From Siphonodentalium dalli (Eukaryota > Mollusca > Scaphopoda > Gadilida > Siphonodentaliidae), in the NCBI GenBank assembly GCA_032622095.1, contig CP136061.1, positions 46,199,797 through 46,263,796 of the forward strand: DNA of 64,000 nucleotides, in the 5' to 3' direction. The notes under the pieces were generated by a model, which was not told the origin of the DNA, did not search any database, and worked only from the letters and a program-made list of their open reading frames with translations. Positions 1 through 19,400 of the stretch are shown piece by piece (position 1 is the first letter of the stretch; each line of letters begins with the position of its first letter). The translations under genes were made by a program, and so were the position numbers.

Positions 1-61
1 AGTCCAAAATTGCCAGCAACATCGGGGTACATGGCGATTAGATACCTGACTGTCACCTGAA

Positions 62-900
62 TTATTCTTACCTTTATAATGTGTAGTGGCCAATTACTCT
101 CATTTTATCACTTAATATGACTGTATTTTCTTCGGTAAAGGCATTACAGTTGAACAGTTCAGATTTTATTTTGTTGAAAATTAACTCAATGCCTAATGGC
201 CAGTTACACATTTTATCATCTAATATGTCTATGCGACTAAGAAAAACTATCATCATTGTGACAATGAAGTATGTATTTTAAGTTGAAGAGGTAATAATTA
301 AAGTTTGGAGAATTTGAAAATGATCTACTTTATCTACCCCCCCCCCCCCCCCCCCCATCCCCCGGCCTGAATTTTTCTCACCTTAATATGTAGTGGCCAA
401 TTACTCTCATTTTATCAATCAATATGACTCAAAAAAACTCATTGGTGGACAAGATGTCAAGTTTTTTTCTTCAGCAGAGGCCTTACAGGTCCGAAATTAT
501 TTTGTTGAAAATTACCCAGCTTATCTCTCCCCCGCCCCCACCTGAACTTATTTTACCTCAATGTCCAAGTAACTTATCATTGGTGACAAGGAAGCATGTT
601 TTTTCTTTGGCAGAGGTATTACAGTTCAGAATTTGTTGAAAATGACCCAGTTTATCTACCCCATCTGTGTTCATTTTATCATTCAATATGACTATGCGAC
701 AAAGAAAAACTATCATTGGTAACAATGTAGCATGTATTTTCTGTGAAAGAGGCAATAATTAAAGTATCTCCCCCCGCATTTTTTAATTTTCCGGCCGAGG
801 CATTACAGTTCAGAATTTTTGTTGTTGAAAATTATCCAGTTTATCTCACCTCCACTTCCCCCAGCCTGAATTTTTTCAACAATGTTCCTAACAGTATTTA
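62..900. repeat. Diverged tandem repeat with poly-C tracts
   Basis: About four degenerate units of roughly 190-300 bp. Shared words are GTGGCCAATTACTCTCATTT, 'cattttatcatycaatatgac', 'ggcattacagttcaga' and 'ttgttgaaaattaccca', each ending in a C-rich run (longest 340-355). It lies downstream of TRAPPC3 exon 3 on the minus strand. No coding signal. Confidence 0.75.
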
Positions 901-914
901 CCTTGACCGTGTAA

Positions 915-983
915 GCCAGTACATTCTCTTATATATGAGAGGCTCCCTATGGGAAACTCACATATATAAGAGAATGCACTGGC
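915..983. repeat. 69-bp hairpin repeat, copy 1
   Basis: Imperfect palindrome opening GCCAGTACATTCTCTTATAT and closing with its complement, with central CTCCCTATGGGA. At least 12 relatives occur in the window. The segment from 990 to 1085 shows nothing further. Confidence 0.8.
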
Positions 984-1073
984 AAAGGATGTTTAATATT
1001 AAGGTTTATATTGGCCTAATCGATATATGGCTAACAAAGCTGTATAATTTTAAGGATACATGACATCATGCTA

Positions 1074-7052
<5,979 letters not shown>

Positions 7053-7386
7053 ACCGTTTGCTGGTCAATTTATTGTTTTGATAGGAGTTTTCTTGAGAAA
7101 TATCCCGTCCACAGTGTTGGCATTTGCGAGAATCCCGATCTCGTTATAACGGTCTATTTGATTGGTTTCTCTGGATCCAATCAATCCAATCAAATTTGGA
7201 GACTCTTATTTCCGATTCATCGTTCTATATTTAACAGGGAATCACATGTTGGGAAAACCCTCCCATGCTTGCGTGTAGAAACAAATTTGATCTCAAAACT
7301 CACTTATTTGACGAAATTCTGGTCTCACAATGTTTTATTCAACTGATTTATAATGAACATCATATCTCTGTAAACAACAAATAAGG
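7053..7386. promoter_or_regulatory. Putative bidirectional promoter of TRAPPC3 and RWDD1
   Basis: These 334 bp separate the two divergent start codons. They contain one inverted CCAAT box (ATTGG, 7161-7165) and two direct ones (7177-7181 and 7186-7190), a layout typical of NF-Y-dependent bidirectional promoters. A TATA-like CTATATTTAA lies near 7207-7217. A short upstream ORF (ATGAACATC..., 7352-7372, six codons and stop) precedes the RWDD1 ATG. No transcription start can be read from sequence alone. Upstream, 6713-7010 belongs to TRAPPC3 intron 1 and holds nothing I recognise. Confidence 0.6.
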
Positions 7387-7459
7387 ATGACAGATTACAA
7401 AGAAGATCAGATAAATGAAATAGAGGCTTTGCAAGCGATTTATCCAGATGAAATCGAAG
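7387..7459 (+). CDS. RWDD1: RWDD1 exon 1
   Basis: Starts ATGACAGATTACAAAGAAG (MTDYKEDQINEIEALQAIYPDEIE) and ends one base into a codon at a GTAGAG donor. The N-terminus matches the MTDYxEEQxNELEAL start of animal RWDD1, which fixes the start codon. Confidence 0.96.
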
Positions 7460-10400
7460 GTAGAGAAATTCAAATTGATTGGCCTATTCAATATTGTCTG
7501 GTATACTATTACTAGTCATACTCATAGACTATATGCTAATCTTTTGATATTTTTTATTATATTATCTATTATTTAACTTTATTATATGCCTGTGGAATGA
7601 TACGGAATCGGAAAACCCTGTACAGTACAGTGTAGAATTGATTCTAGACGTTTCGTACGGCACCTCGAAACAGTGCGCGGAACTGCGCAGAACTACGCGG
7701 AAGTGCGCGGTACAAATAAAACAGTTATTATGCACAGGGGCAGGTGGGGTTGAATTAAAACATGAACTATAGTAGTAGACAGTCTTCGGTTGCGAATTTG
7801 TAAGGTTATTTTAATGTTTTAACTCGTATTGGAGAGAGATAGTGAGTGGTAGAATCTACCGCGCACTGTTTCGTGAAAAGCTTACTGCGCGATATCTTCC
7901 GCACATTGTTTGAAGCTTACTCGTGGTATCGGATTAGGGACCACACTTACACGTTTTAATTAGTAATAGTATAGCGGTAAGACTGATTAGAGGTGACAGC
8001 TTAATTACTGCATGGCCCCGTTCTCCATTTCAGCGCACCACTCCAGGCTCGCTCAGCAGCATCATCAACGATATCAACCTCGTCAGGGACTCCCTGGGCA
8101 CCCTCCACCCCTTATTAAAGCTTGTGGGCCCTACCCAATCAATAATTTGCCACGGTCAGACATGGTGAGACTTTTGGTGGGCTTTTGTCATGCAAAACAA
8201 CACCAAAACATCTTCGATCTGATACAATCAATGTCTTCAACAATGTCTTCATCAGTGTTGTACCCGTGTGGCACTAACCAGCTAAACCAGGAGGTGAGAC
8301 AAAATATCAAAAGAGGCAAAGGCCTAAAATTCCTTAAATCGACATGTAGTTTGCAATAAAATCGAAAAAATAAATTTTCGATATGCCGGTTATCATCATC
8401 ATAATATGAAAATATAGTATGTGTGGAATGTGTCATGTTAAAATGAGCACCGGAGGGTCATGTTCCTATACTTTTCAGCTGTCATGAAAACGGTAGGCAC
8501 TTGTATGCATGTTTTCTCCGTTACCAACCTGAAAAGGCAGCATGTGTGTACGTACAGTCCATTTAAACGTGTGGCAACAGTTTTATATTGTCACAATCAA
8601 TACACAACAGTGGCTATAGTCACATGCATGCAATTTTATAAAATACTCATGATTCGAACTGTCACTAGCCAGATGTTTAGGGTCAATGGCTACCCGTATA
8701 TCTTAGGATTACCGTGCAATTAAAAATTCATTCCGAATCGAACACTCTCTATCACTCTATATGGTGTATAGACAGACGAAATGGGCCAATTTCTTATGTG
8801 GGGATATATACGTTTTCGAAAACATGTGGAAAATATTGATGTGGCGTTTGTGATATGCGACACACATACATTACAGTGGGCATTTATGTTCCTAAATATT
8901 GCGAATCGTTGATACACACTAAAGTTTGAATTATAATTATGTGACACAAACGTGTTCGGCTGGAAACATATTAACTATTATTTGAAACTACATGCAGTCC
9001 CATGTACTTTGAATGTGTATGTATTTCCAGTCAACCCATATCATTGACCTATGCTGGTGCACAAAATATGTGCATCTAAAAATAAGACCTGCGTAATCAT
9101 ACCATTCAATTTTATTTGATTACATAAATATAAGAATGTGTTAATATATGTCGAACAAGGAATACCTTACAATTCAAACGCCCGATGTAATATTAGCATG
9201 GACATGATGGTAATGGAGAAAACACCTATACATATCACCTCTTGTTTTCATTGATCAATTTGGATGGGTAGAGAGCTAGAGCCCAACTTCTTTATCAAAA
9301 TGGCTGACTCGCAATAGTATCAACTTCTGTTTTAGTGGGAGCGACTCGTGATAGCACTGTATTATCTTCGGTATATATTAGTTGGGGCTACTCGCAATAA
9401 CATTACTTTCTGTATTAGTCGGGGCGACTTTGATTTTCTTCAATTTTCGAGTTTACAGCCACACCATGTGAGGGAAGAAAGCCCTTGATGAGACCACATT
9501 CACACTCTATGACCATGGAATACTATAGATTTGTGCAAGATGACGAAATATCAGAAAGCGACACACACATATCACGCAATCTAACGACGCCACTTTCCTG
9601 GGATTCACTCTAGACTCACGCCTTAAATTTAAAAAGCACCTAACCAAAATCGTTGGTCGATTATTTTCCACGTCGAACGGCATTTTAACAATAAATAATT
9701 TGGAAACATATGAGGAAATCGAAACTGATGTGTTGAACATTTATGGCAGTAATAACTATTTCAGATCAACTCTTATTCCAAAATTAAAGGAAAAAGTATT
9801 CTTAATTGCCAGCACTTAAATTTCCAAATATTATTCCTCGCCATTGGACCAGGGACCAATATATACATAATATATAATATATTAGTCTCAGATTGGACTA
9901 ATAATAACTGTCAAAGTTTAAACAATGTGATCAAAATAGAGACTGATTGGAAAATATTGAAATTACCTGACTTGACAGACAGACTTCTTGACATAATAAC
10001 TGATCAACGAACAGAGAGAGATAAGATTTGCCATATATGGCTCCGGTAATTTCATATGCTGCTAAAAATAATATGTTCGCTATAGGAAAGACAACTACCT
10101 GACTTTTTTAGTCTGCCGGTTCAATTCCCGAATAAAAACTGATGGGAGTTTAAAAAAAATTGTTTTATAATATCTAATTTATCACGTAACTATGGCTATA
10201 TTATTCCGATACCGCGCAGTAAGTTTTCTGGAAACAACTGCGCAGTAGGCCCCTATATATAAGCTTTTCTCGAAACAATGCGCGGAAGATATAGCGCAGT
10301 AAGCTTTTCTCGAAACAGTGCGCGGTAGATTCTACCACTCACTATAATGACTATATCTAATAAAACGGTAGAATGACCTTGCAACTTCGTAACTGAAGAC

Positions 10401-13400
10401 CTTCTACTACTATATTTCATTAATATACATATTTTAAATCAACTCCCCGTGCATAATAACTGTTCTGTTTGTACCGCGCACTTCTGCGCAGTTCCGCGCA
10501 CTGTTTCGAGGTACCCGTTTCGTACCATGGTCGTTTCGTACCATCTGGTCGTTTCGTACCATATTTTTTGGTCGTTTCGTACTGCATTGTTTGGTCATTT
10601 CGTACCATGTAGGAAATCAATTGGTCGTTTCGTACCATGTAGGAAATTGTTTGGTCGTTTCGTACTGTGTCTTGTACCATGTTGCTAATGGGGGGGGGGG
10701 GGGGGGGGGAAACACTGTCGATTTCATACTGTATTCTTCATTTTAAATATAACAACATATTAACATTAACAACGGTATTTAATGAAGCAATAACATGATT
10801 TTCAAGGGCGTTATGGTTCAGTAACGGCGCGACAGGAATGATTAACAGCCCGAGGGCCTATTAGTGGCCCGAGACAAAGTCGAGGGCCGCTAATAGCCCG
10901 AGGGCTGTTAATCATTCCGGGAGGGTCGGTACTGAACCATAACGCCCTTGAAAATCATGTTATTACTATTATTATCACAGGGCCGTTAATGACTTCATAA
11001 CATTTCACTGGGCCGTTAATGACTTCATGACATTGTTTATTTCAATTAAAGTCCAATATATGGGCCTTTTTGTAGGGTGGGGAAGAGGTGGGTAATAACT
11101 TTTTTTCTTCAATTCAATAAATCTTTCAACTTTGATTTTAAAATCACAACAGAATAATAAGATTGTCACTTCAACGTTCACTTTAACATGTCTTTAGTTC
11201 GCTCGATTGCGCCATTTTGAGAATTTTGACAGATTGATCGGTCGTCTGTTATTGTTTACATTCTTCCTAATCACGTGACATTTGATTGCATCGAATATAG
11301 GTGATAAATCAACCAAGTATTGAGGACGATTTGCGAAAATTGAGACATTGGCATATCAAAATAACTATGTATACTAACCTTTGGGGTAATAATCCTTCGA
11401 AAACAGGAATTATCCGACTGTAAATTAGTGGAAAACATGAGTAAATTAGTGATAATCTGTTCCCATTTTTCGTTAGCGATTTGCCTAAAACGGAAGCGCA
11501 AATTGAGAAGGGAGGTAATTCTGCTGCGCATATTTTCTGCGGGCCGTTATTGAAAAGCACGATCCAATATCGGCCCGCGGCCCGCAAAAATGCTGAGTGT
11601 TACGTCATTTCGAACGCCTGGTATAACAGTGCTAATGGCCTAGAGAACGCCCTATAAAGTGATAATAATACAATAATATGGTAAAAGAAATTAAAACGAT
11701 AATTTGTAAGTCTTATATTTCAACTTTTATCGACATTTTTTGTTCTCCAGCCCACTAAAAGTTGTAGTTGGATCTCAGCCGAGTCAGCCGCTGAGTCGCT
11801 AACAGTGGCGGATCCAGAAAATTTGAATAGGGGGGGGGGGGGGCGCCAATTGGCCATATGATGCGAAGAGGGAGAGTCTGGGACCTCCCCCGGGAAAATT
11901 TAACAAAAATTGCGCTAGAAACAAGTGTTTTCCTCAACTCTGAATTCTAATTTGATTAGTAAATTTCTGCCAGCAATATAGTCATTATATAAATGAATAT
12001 GCATATATGTTAAGTTAGCTCTATAGCCATATCGTTCTACCGACACCCCTTCTACTCGAGTGACATATACAATGGCCCACCAAACATGAATTGTCAGTTA
12101 TCAGTGGGCTAGAGGGATGGAGGTTCTTGTATATGCCCACAATTAATGTTCAAAGCTTGAAAATAGAATGGCCATCTATAGGATACCGTGTATGCAGTAT
12201 ACTTCATATCTGACCTGTCCCAAAGTGATCCATCGTAGATGTCTTAAGGACTATGTAATCTCAACTTCCAGAAGTTGTGTCGCACACAATGAGTCCAGTG
12301 GAGTATTAATATTGGTCTTATGTACCCAACTGTACACATTGAGAAACTTTGAGCTTGTAAAAAGTTGTATGGTTCACTGAATAAGCCCCAATCAAGCTGA
12401 GGGCTATATGGGTACCCTTGCCACGCTATCTGGAATGTTGGTTGGTTGATGCTGATCATGCACTGAATCCCTGCGCTTTCAAACTCAAGCCACATTTAAT
12501 AGCAGTCATGTAGGTTGCTACAGGTCAGCTCAGAATATGGCATGACTGTTCCGGTAATTCATGTTCAAAACTCATACTATGATAGATATATATATTTTGA
12601 AAGGAAGGTTTTCTCGGATAATTTGAAGAAAGGGCAGGTTCTGGTGTGCACACATAAATGCAATATTACTCAAATGATTTATTTGCACTTAAAATAAAAC
12701 TTAACATAAAACGGGACTATTTCCATGGGCCACAATTCATGTACTTGAGATTACATAGTTCTTCTACCATTGTTTATTCGAAATCACCAACGCCGGGTTA
12801 ACTCGGCGACCGACACTGTTTGGGGTATTCATACAATGTAAAGAAGTCAGTATAGGGCAGGTAGGCCACGGATTGATATGACACTTACCAACCTGTACCT
12901 GTGCATCATACTGGCTTGTTTACATCATATGAATACCCCCAGGCCGCGTCGGTCGCGACTCCGATGAGATTTTGAGCGAGGCGGTGGACCTATTTGAAAA
13001 TGAAGAACCTGAACGGGAGATATTTATCACACAGAACACGTTCCTCCCGGCCGAGAAAAGAAAAGATTCCACATTGGCGACAGCCTCATTTGATCCATTA
13101 ATGCCTGACTTATAATCTCGACCGAGTCGCATATCTCCATATTGAAAATGACCACCTATTCAGAAAGCTGGACACACATTGTGTAAAGCCAAAGTAATCC
13201 ATTCGCTGGTTTCATGTTCAAGCAATTTATGACATACAGCTCTGATATTTTGAATGGGATAATAAAACTGCCCCAACAAAGCGAACAATTAACTATGAAC
13301 CCGTCCTACACAAATGATCAACTGAGAATGATCCCTTTTCACGCACATTGGACAACAGGTAGGTGAACATTTCGCGCGCAACCAATCTTGACATAATGTG

Positions 13401-16400
13401 TACAATGTGTGGACGAGGCCATTAACGTCTGGGTTTGATGCGAGCTAAAATCTCAAGTTGTTCTGCCAACGCATATATATGTGTTACCGGTAGCGACTTC
13501 GCTAACTGACACGTATCGTCTAATTTGGATAGATCATCTCACACGTGCCTACATAATTATCGTGCTTCACACACAAAGCCGAGAAGTCAACCGGCTTCAA
13601 TCACCCGTAACCTCACAATTTTAACACTGTTGAGATGTTCTATCCTTATATTATAATAAAATATAGAAATTGTATGCTCAGCACATCTACTCCGCCCATA
13701 CATTTATGTTCGTGTATGATACAGCGTATTTCAGGGGATCAATGTCCTGGTGGATTTGGGAAAAATTTGACAAAATTTATCAAAACATACTATAATAACA
13801 TTTACAAAGCTTCATAGTTCATCGAATGCTCACAGCATCTCATAGTACGCACACAGACAAGTTTCTCTGGCCGACGTCGTGTGGATTCAGTCATCCAGTG
13901 GGTGTTGCAAGAGCATCCGTCTTGGTTGACGCCTGGCGAATCTGTCAACAATGTTTATCATAATTCAGTCTAATATCTTGATGAATGAACATGAGTAGAA
14001 GAGCATTCAGTCAGTCTTCACCCATGGTACTCTGGAGTCTATTCTTGACAAATTTCAGAGATGAATTTGCACGCTCGAAGGTAGCTGCAGTAGATGCAGT
14101 TACCGATAGTAATGCTGAGCACTGTTGTTATGTTTGGATATTTAACTAGTATCCTGTCGATCAACTGCAGTGTGCTCGGTATTGTGGTCGGCTTTTCAGT
14201 CTCAGTTTTCCAATGTCTTCTCCACAGGCGGAGTTCATGTTTGAAGGTACTACTAGATTCAGGCATATCCTCTGCATAATAACTTAGTATTTTGTCGACA
14301 GCATCTGGCTCGTGTTCTAGTTTGTCTTCCATATACCTGGGGATAAGATAAACTCCCTGCATAGCCCTGTTTGTAAGCTGGTTGAAGCGACCCCTAAACT
14401 CCGCGTCCATGGTGTCAATAAAAGGTAGAAACACATTCTTCCTGAAGTATTCCTCGACTGTATCACAAGCGGAACATGCGTTACTGCGATTGGTTTGTCG
14501 TGCGCATGTTCTGGGTTTAGCCAGTTTGGTTCCACATATGGCAGACATTTCCACATATAATTTCGCAAACTCCGACTCTTGGTTCTCTCGAATTTGCTCT
14601 ATTTCTGAACATATCAGTTCTATCTCGTCATAGGCGACCACCACATCTATTTCCGTGCCTTGAAGTAGTACCGAGAGTCCGAGCAGGAAATGGCAAACTT
14701 TGAAAGCAACAATAAATCCACTGCTTGTTATATTATGAAATAGTCGTTGGCATCTGTAACACTGTTGGCATTCCAGTGCAGCTCATCATTGGATCCTATG
14801 GCGTCCAGGGTGTTCAGAATGATGGGTCGATGTCGAGCTGTCCCAAAACTCTCAAAATATCAGTTGACATGAGATCCCCAGTTGCTCGTTGGCAATCAAC
14901 AAACTGCACCAATCGCTCTACTGCTTTCCCTTCTTTTATATACTAGTAACGGATGACTATGCCCATCTGCTCCCAATTTCTTGAGTCTGTTACTTCGTCA
15001 ATTATCAGGCCGAAATATGGTCCCGCAGGTTGTGCCTTGATCTCACTGATAATTATATTGGTAATATATTCTGAGATGCAAACTAGAATGTCATTCTGGA
15101 CAGTTTTTGACATATACTGGGCGAGTGGGCGTTTTTCTTGCATTTATCAATGTGGTCTCTCATCTCGGGGTTCATCTCACCAACAAGCTGTAGCAGCGAT
15201 TTGAAATTCCCAACATTGTGGAAATGTTCGGGATCAGGGCTCCCGCTTCCCGATGCCCTCTACATGTAAGTGCTATGCCTTGGCGCCCACAGAATTCAAT
15301 GCATTTCACTATGGTTTCAAGAATATGTCTATTATGTTTAATAAGTTTATCATTCCCGTCATCTATGATGGCAGATATCGTTCTACTAGGATGGGTAAAA
15401 CCTTGGACAAATGCTTCATATTTGGCAACGGAATCCTTATGGTATTCTAATACTGCATGGTTGGAAAAGTCTGCTGTCGCATCCTTCCAGTTTGTATATG
15501 CAGCTTTGACTAACAGAGAAGCACGTGAACCCTGATGAGCCTTGGATGGGAACTTTTGTTTGGAATATCCTAGGAAGGGATATTTAGCAACCAATCTAGT
15601 GAACAATATCGCTTCCTTAACCCATCTTTTATCCGTTTGTCTTTGTAAATTCTATGGGGAAATTTGAAATTTGATTCAGGGATCCTGCCATTAATGATTT
15701 TTGTCCCCCGACGTTTCCGTCGGAGGACTATAGAAATGACCCTCGTCCGTCCGTCCGTCTGTCCGTCCGTCCGTCCGTGCGTCCGTCCGTGCGTCCGAGA
15801 TTGGGTACCTTCATGGTGTAATCAACTCCTCCTACAGTTTTAAACGTAGAGATTTGAAACTCTGGGATATTGTTCCTAACATGTTGGTGATTTGCAACAT
15901 CTATATAGCTAATCAAAAATATAATTTTTTCCATATTTTTGGGGGGGTTTTCGACTTAGAAAATTTGGAACATTTTTGCCTTTTGGATGAGATTGGGTAC
16001 CTTCATGGTGTAATCAACTCCTCCTACAGTTTTAAATGTAGAGATTTGAAACTCTGGGTTATTGTTCCTAACATGTTGGTGATTTGCAACATCTATATAG
16101 CTAATAAAAAATATCATTTTCTCCATATTTTTGGGGGGGTTTTCGACTTAGAAAATTTGGAACATTTTTGCCTTTTGGATGAGATTGGGTACCTTCATGG
16201 TGTAATCAACTCCTCCTACAGTTTTAAATGTAGAGATTTGAAACTCTGGGATATTGTTCCTAACATGTTGGTGATTTGCAACATCTATATAGCTAATACA
16301 AAAATATAATGTTTTTCGCGTTTGCATGCGTTTGTTCATCGGGTTGTTTCGTCCAAGAAATTTTGCCAAGAAATTTTGCGGTGGTTTGCAACATCTATAT

Positions 16401-19400
16401 ACTGTATAACATTGTTGCAAATAGTATCTTTCTAACAAATCCAATCATGAAGTTTACCACTATAGTCGGGGGACATGTGGTCTGCGACCTTTTATCATTT
16501 TGGTGTCATCCGAGATACAACGTGCTTCATTACTGTCAACAAATTTGCATATATCATAATTTGTAACCAATGGAGAGCTGGCAGGCCTAGCGTCCACAGA
16601 TGATGCGGGTGGTTCATACTCGGTGGTACTAGTTGTTAGACCTTTGTCGCATTCACTTGTTTTCTGCTTCTTCACTTCAGGTTCGAAGAATGTTTTTATT
16701 TTCGATTGCGCCATCTTAACTTTTTGTGTATGTATATTCGTGTTATCTATATGGTATAGGCCCTACCATCAGTCGGCTAAGCATTTTGTCATGATTTTGA
16801 TCAGTACTGGATACTAAGTTATTCGTCAATACAGCTCGCATAGTTATATATTCAACCAAACGACCACGTTGGAGAATAATAGCTGCCTGAAATTTTGACA
16901 CCACATTTCAACAAGTTCAGATGTAATTTGGTATATTTAAAAGGAAACACTTTACTTTTTCGACAAATTGTCATCAATAGACCTGACGTTAATCACAGCG
17001 CCTTCAAACACAACACACACATCGTTAACGAAATGACGTCAACATAAAACCTACATTTTTCGTTGACGCAAATCCGAGTACTGTAAACGCAGTATTTTTA
17101 GTAAGTGAATAATGAATCGCGACAGAGTTTACGTTGCTGTTTGTTTGATCTACGATTATTTTTTACTGAACATGTGTGCTGGTGTTGCACGCTGGCATAT
17201 AGCATATCATCAGGCGCCCATATTGGAACTTAGCTGTGGCCAAAATAGGGGGCGCGCTGGGGGCACCCCCCCCCCCATTGGATCCGCACCTGGCTAATTA
17301 GGTGTTAATTGGTATTGATTGAAATATGTTGGCGTCTCAAATCAATGGATTTTTGAGTTCAGACAAGAGTGTTTGCAACATATAGTGAAATGTACTCAAG
17401 GTACTGTTTACACAGTTACTTGTTGTTACAAGTGAGATCATATCACGCACAGGAATAATATTGTCAGCGTGATTAGTATTCACACTTGATGTAAGCAAAT
17501 CTCAGATCTTTCGCCACATTCCAAAGCATGAATAATTATACTTTAAACATGTTCTTATTTTTGAGAAAATAGCAGTCCTTTCTAACTGTATATATAAAAT
17601 ACTGTTAAAATGTTGCTATTTTCCGCATTTCCTACATGGTACGAAACGACCAATTGATTTCCTACATGGTAGAAACGACCAAACAATGCGGTACGAAACG
17701 AATAAAAAATATGGTACGAAACGACCACGGTACATAACGTCCTGTACCCTGTAGATTCCATATTGCTCGTGAAAAAAAAAATCACAAAACAATTGGTCCA
17801 CCGTATTTTAGCGAGAAAAACCAGTCATATAATAAAACATGTTATTACCACTTTAGACGGCTTTCTCTAGTAGATTAACAGTATTTTACCCGCACGATAA
17901 GATTCCATAATATTGAGGCGAAGTTCACCGGAAGCGTTCGTTAATGAAGCTTTGTTTTCGTTAATGCCCGCCGCCCGCTTCCGGTTAAGTCACCGATCAC
18001 ATGATCACAAGAGGACGGAGTGGCAATAATAGTAATAACATGATTTTGTCGGGCGCCTGGGTTTATTAAAGGCCCTCCAGGAATGATTAACAGCCCTTGG
18101 TCCTATTAGCGGCCCTCGACTGCGCCTCGGGCTGTTAATAAACCTGTCGGACCGTTAATAAACCATAACGCCATAAAAAATCATGTTATTGGTATATTAT
18201 TATCCATCCCTTAACTAACACTACAAGATTGGGCAAAAGCCGTCACATGATAATCCGGGAAAAAGTCATAATGGACTCCCGAAAATCATGTAATATAGAC
18301 TCAAATCCAGTCCAATATTACTTTTATAACATATCGGGACTCCGTGATGTCATTTCGATAAACGTACTGATGGATAATAAAATGTCATCTGGCATATACA
18401 TGTTGTGTTCTGTATGTGTTTTCATGTACTCGTCCATGTTGTGGTGAAAAGTCATATTGGACTCGACACTCAATATGACTTTTCACCACAACCTGGAGAC
18501 AAGAAAAACACATACTGTACACAACATTGTATAATAGCATTATAATATTTCTGGCTCCTATATGCTCCGACATCGTTGTGTATTATATTACATGAAATAT
18601 CCCATTGAGATCCCCCCTTAATTATATATGAACAAGCACATGTTCATTATGCAACACAAGAGCCCATTTATATAGTTACCATTATAGTGAATAAGAACAC
18701 CATTATAATCTGTAAATATTCTTTAAATATGATGCTGGGACATAAGTGTACTGATATATGAGAGAGAAGTCACTAAACATAGAGAGAAGTGGTACATTTT
18801 AGGGATAAGATGTCTCCCAAGTTGCCTTCTAGGCTGGTCCCTGCTAATATGCATATACAATGTATACCAACAGCATCTTTAAAGTATATTTACAGATTAT
18901 AATTGGGTTCTTGCATTGCATATAAATAAATTTTGTATCATAGATGGGTGTTGATGTGGTGTAAATTGAACTTAAGCCATTGAAAACTTCTCCCTGATAA
19001 CAATCCACTTCTCCCTAATAATCAAACATTGAGAATTGACTTCTCCCAATTTGAAAGCACCAGGCTGGTCCCTGAGGGAGGTAACCTAAATGTTACGGAT
19101 AATTACCCTTGCCGTCTAACCACAGCACCACTGAAAACCCTTAAGATATATTTAATAAGTTGTATTGCTGTCACTTTCATATACTAAATAAGATTATTTC
19201 ACTCTAGTTTCAGAAACAGAGCCTTTCTATATATTCACTGTATCTATCAATATACAGTCCGGCGGAGACATATATTCCACTCCGGATGAAGAGGATACAG
19301 AGCCTGGTTTGTTTTTCTACCTATAAATCTGCAATACAACAAACAAATGGAAACTAATACTATTAGGGCTGTAACGTAGTGTTGAAACGATTAATCGACT

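Larger units (their letters stand above)
7649..10525. mobile_element. Mutator-like (MULE-type) element with ~300-bp TIRs and 10-bp TSD
   Basis: The left arm (7659 to about 7940) and right arm (about 10205-10515) are long inverted repeats starting GGCACCTCGAAACAGTGCGC; both contain repeated GCGCGG/GCGCAGTAAGC words. A perfect 10-bp duplication CGTTTCGTAC flanks it (7649-7658 and 10516-10525). Long TIRs with 9-11 bp duplications are characteristic of Mutator-like elements. A related unoccupied site at 17.70-17.76 kb supports the boundaries. The 2.3-kb interior holds an exon-like block (8034-8164) and decayed coding fragments (9570-10046). It lies in RWDD1 intron 1. No intact transposase. Confidence 0.75.
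11798..17297 (-). mobile_element. hAT transposon, 5.5 kb, 5-bp TSD, transposase decayed
   Basis: Ends CAGTGGCGGATCCAG (11803) and the complement of CAGGTGCGGATCCAA (to 17292), each followed by a G/C homopolymer. GCTAA is duplicated at both sides (11798-11802 and 17293-17297). It contains a minus-strand transposase pseudogene and a nested pearl-like element (15702-16475). It lies in RWDD1 intron 1. Confidence 0.8.

Noticed and set aside
10420-10688. Repetitive ORFs on both strands
   Set aside because: Both are the GGTCGTTTCGTACC minisatellite.
14382-15535. Several plus-strand ORFs of 65-105 codons
   Set aside because: Antisense shadows of the hAT transposase, whose minus-strand reading carries the recognisable motifs.
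15854-16309. 151-codon plus-strand ORF, one of the longest in the window
   Set aside because: It is the translation of the 192-bp tandem repeat of a pearl-like element; the same peptide recurs three times.
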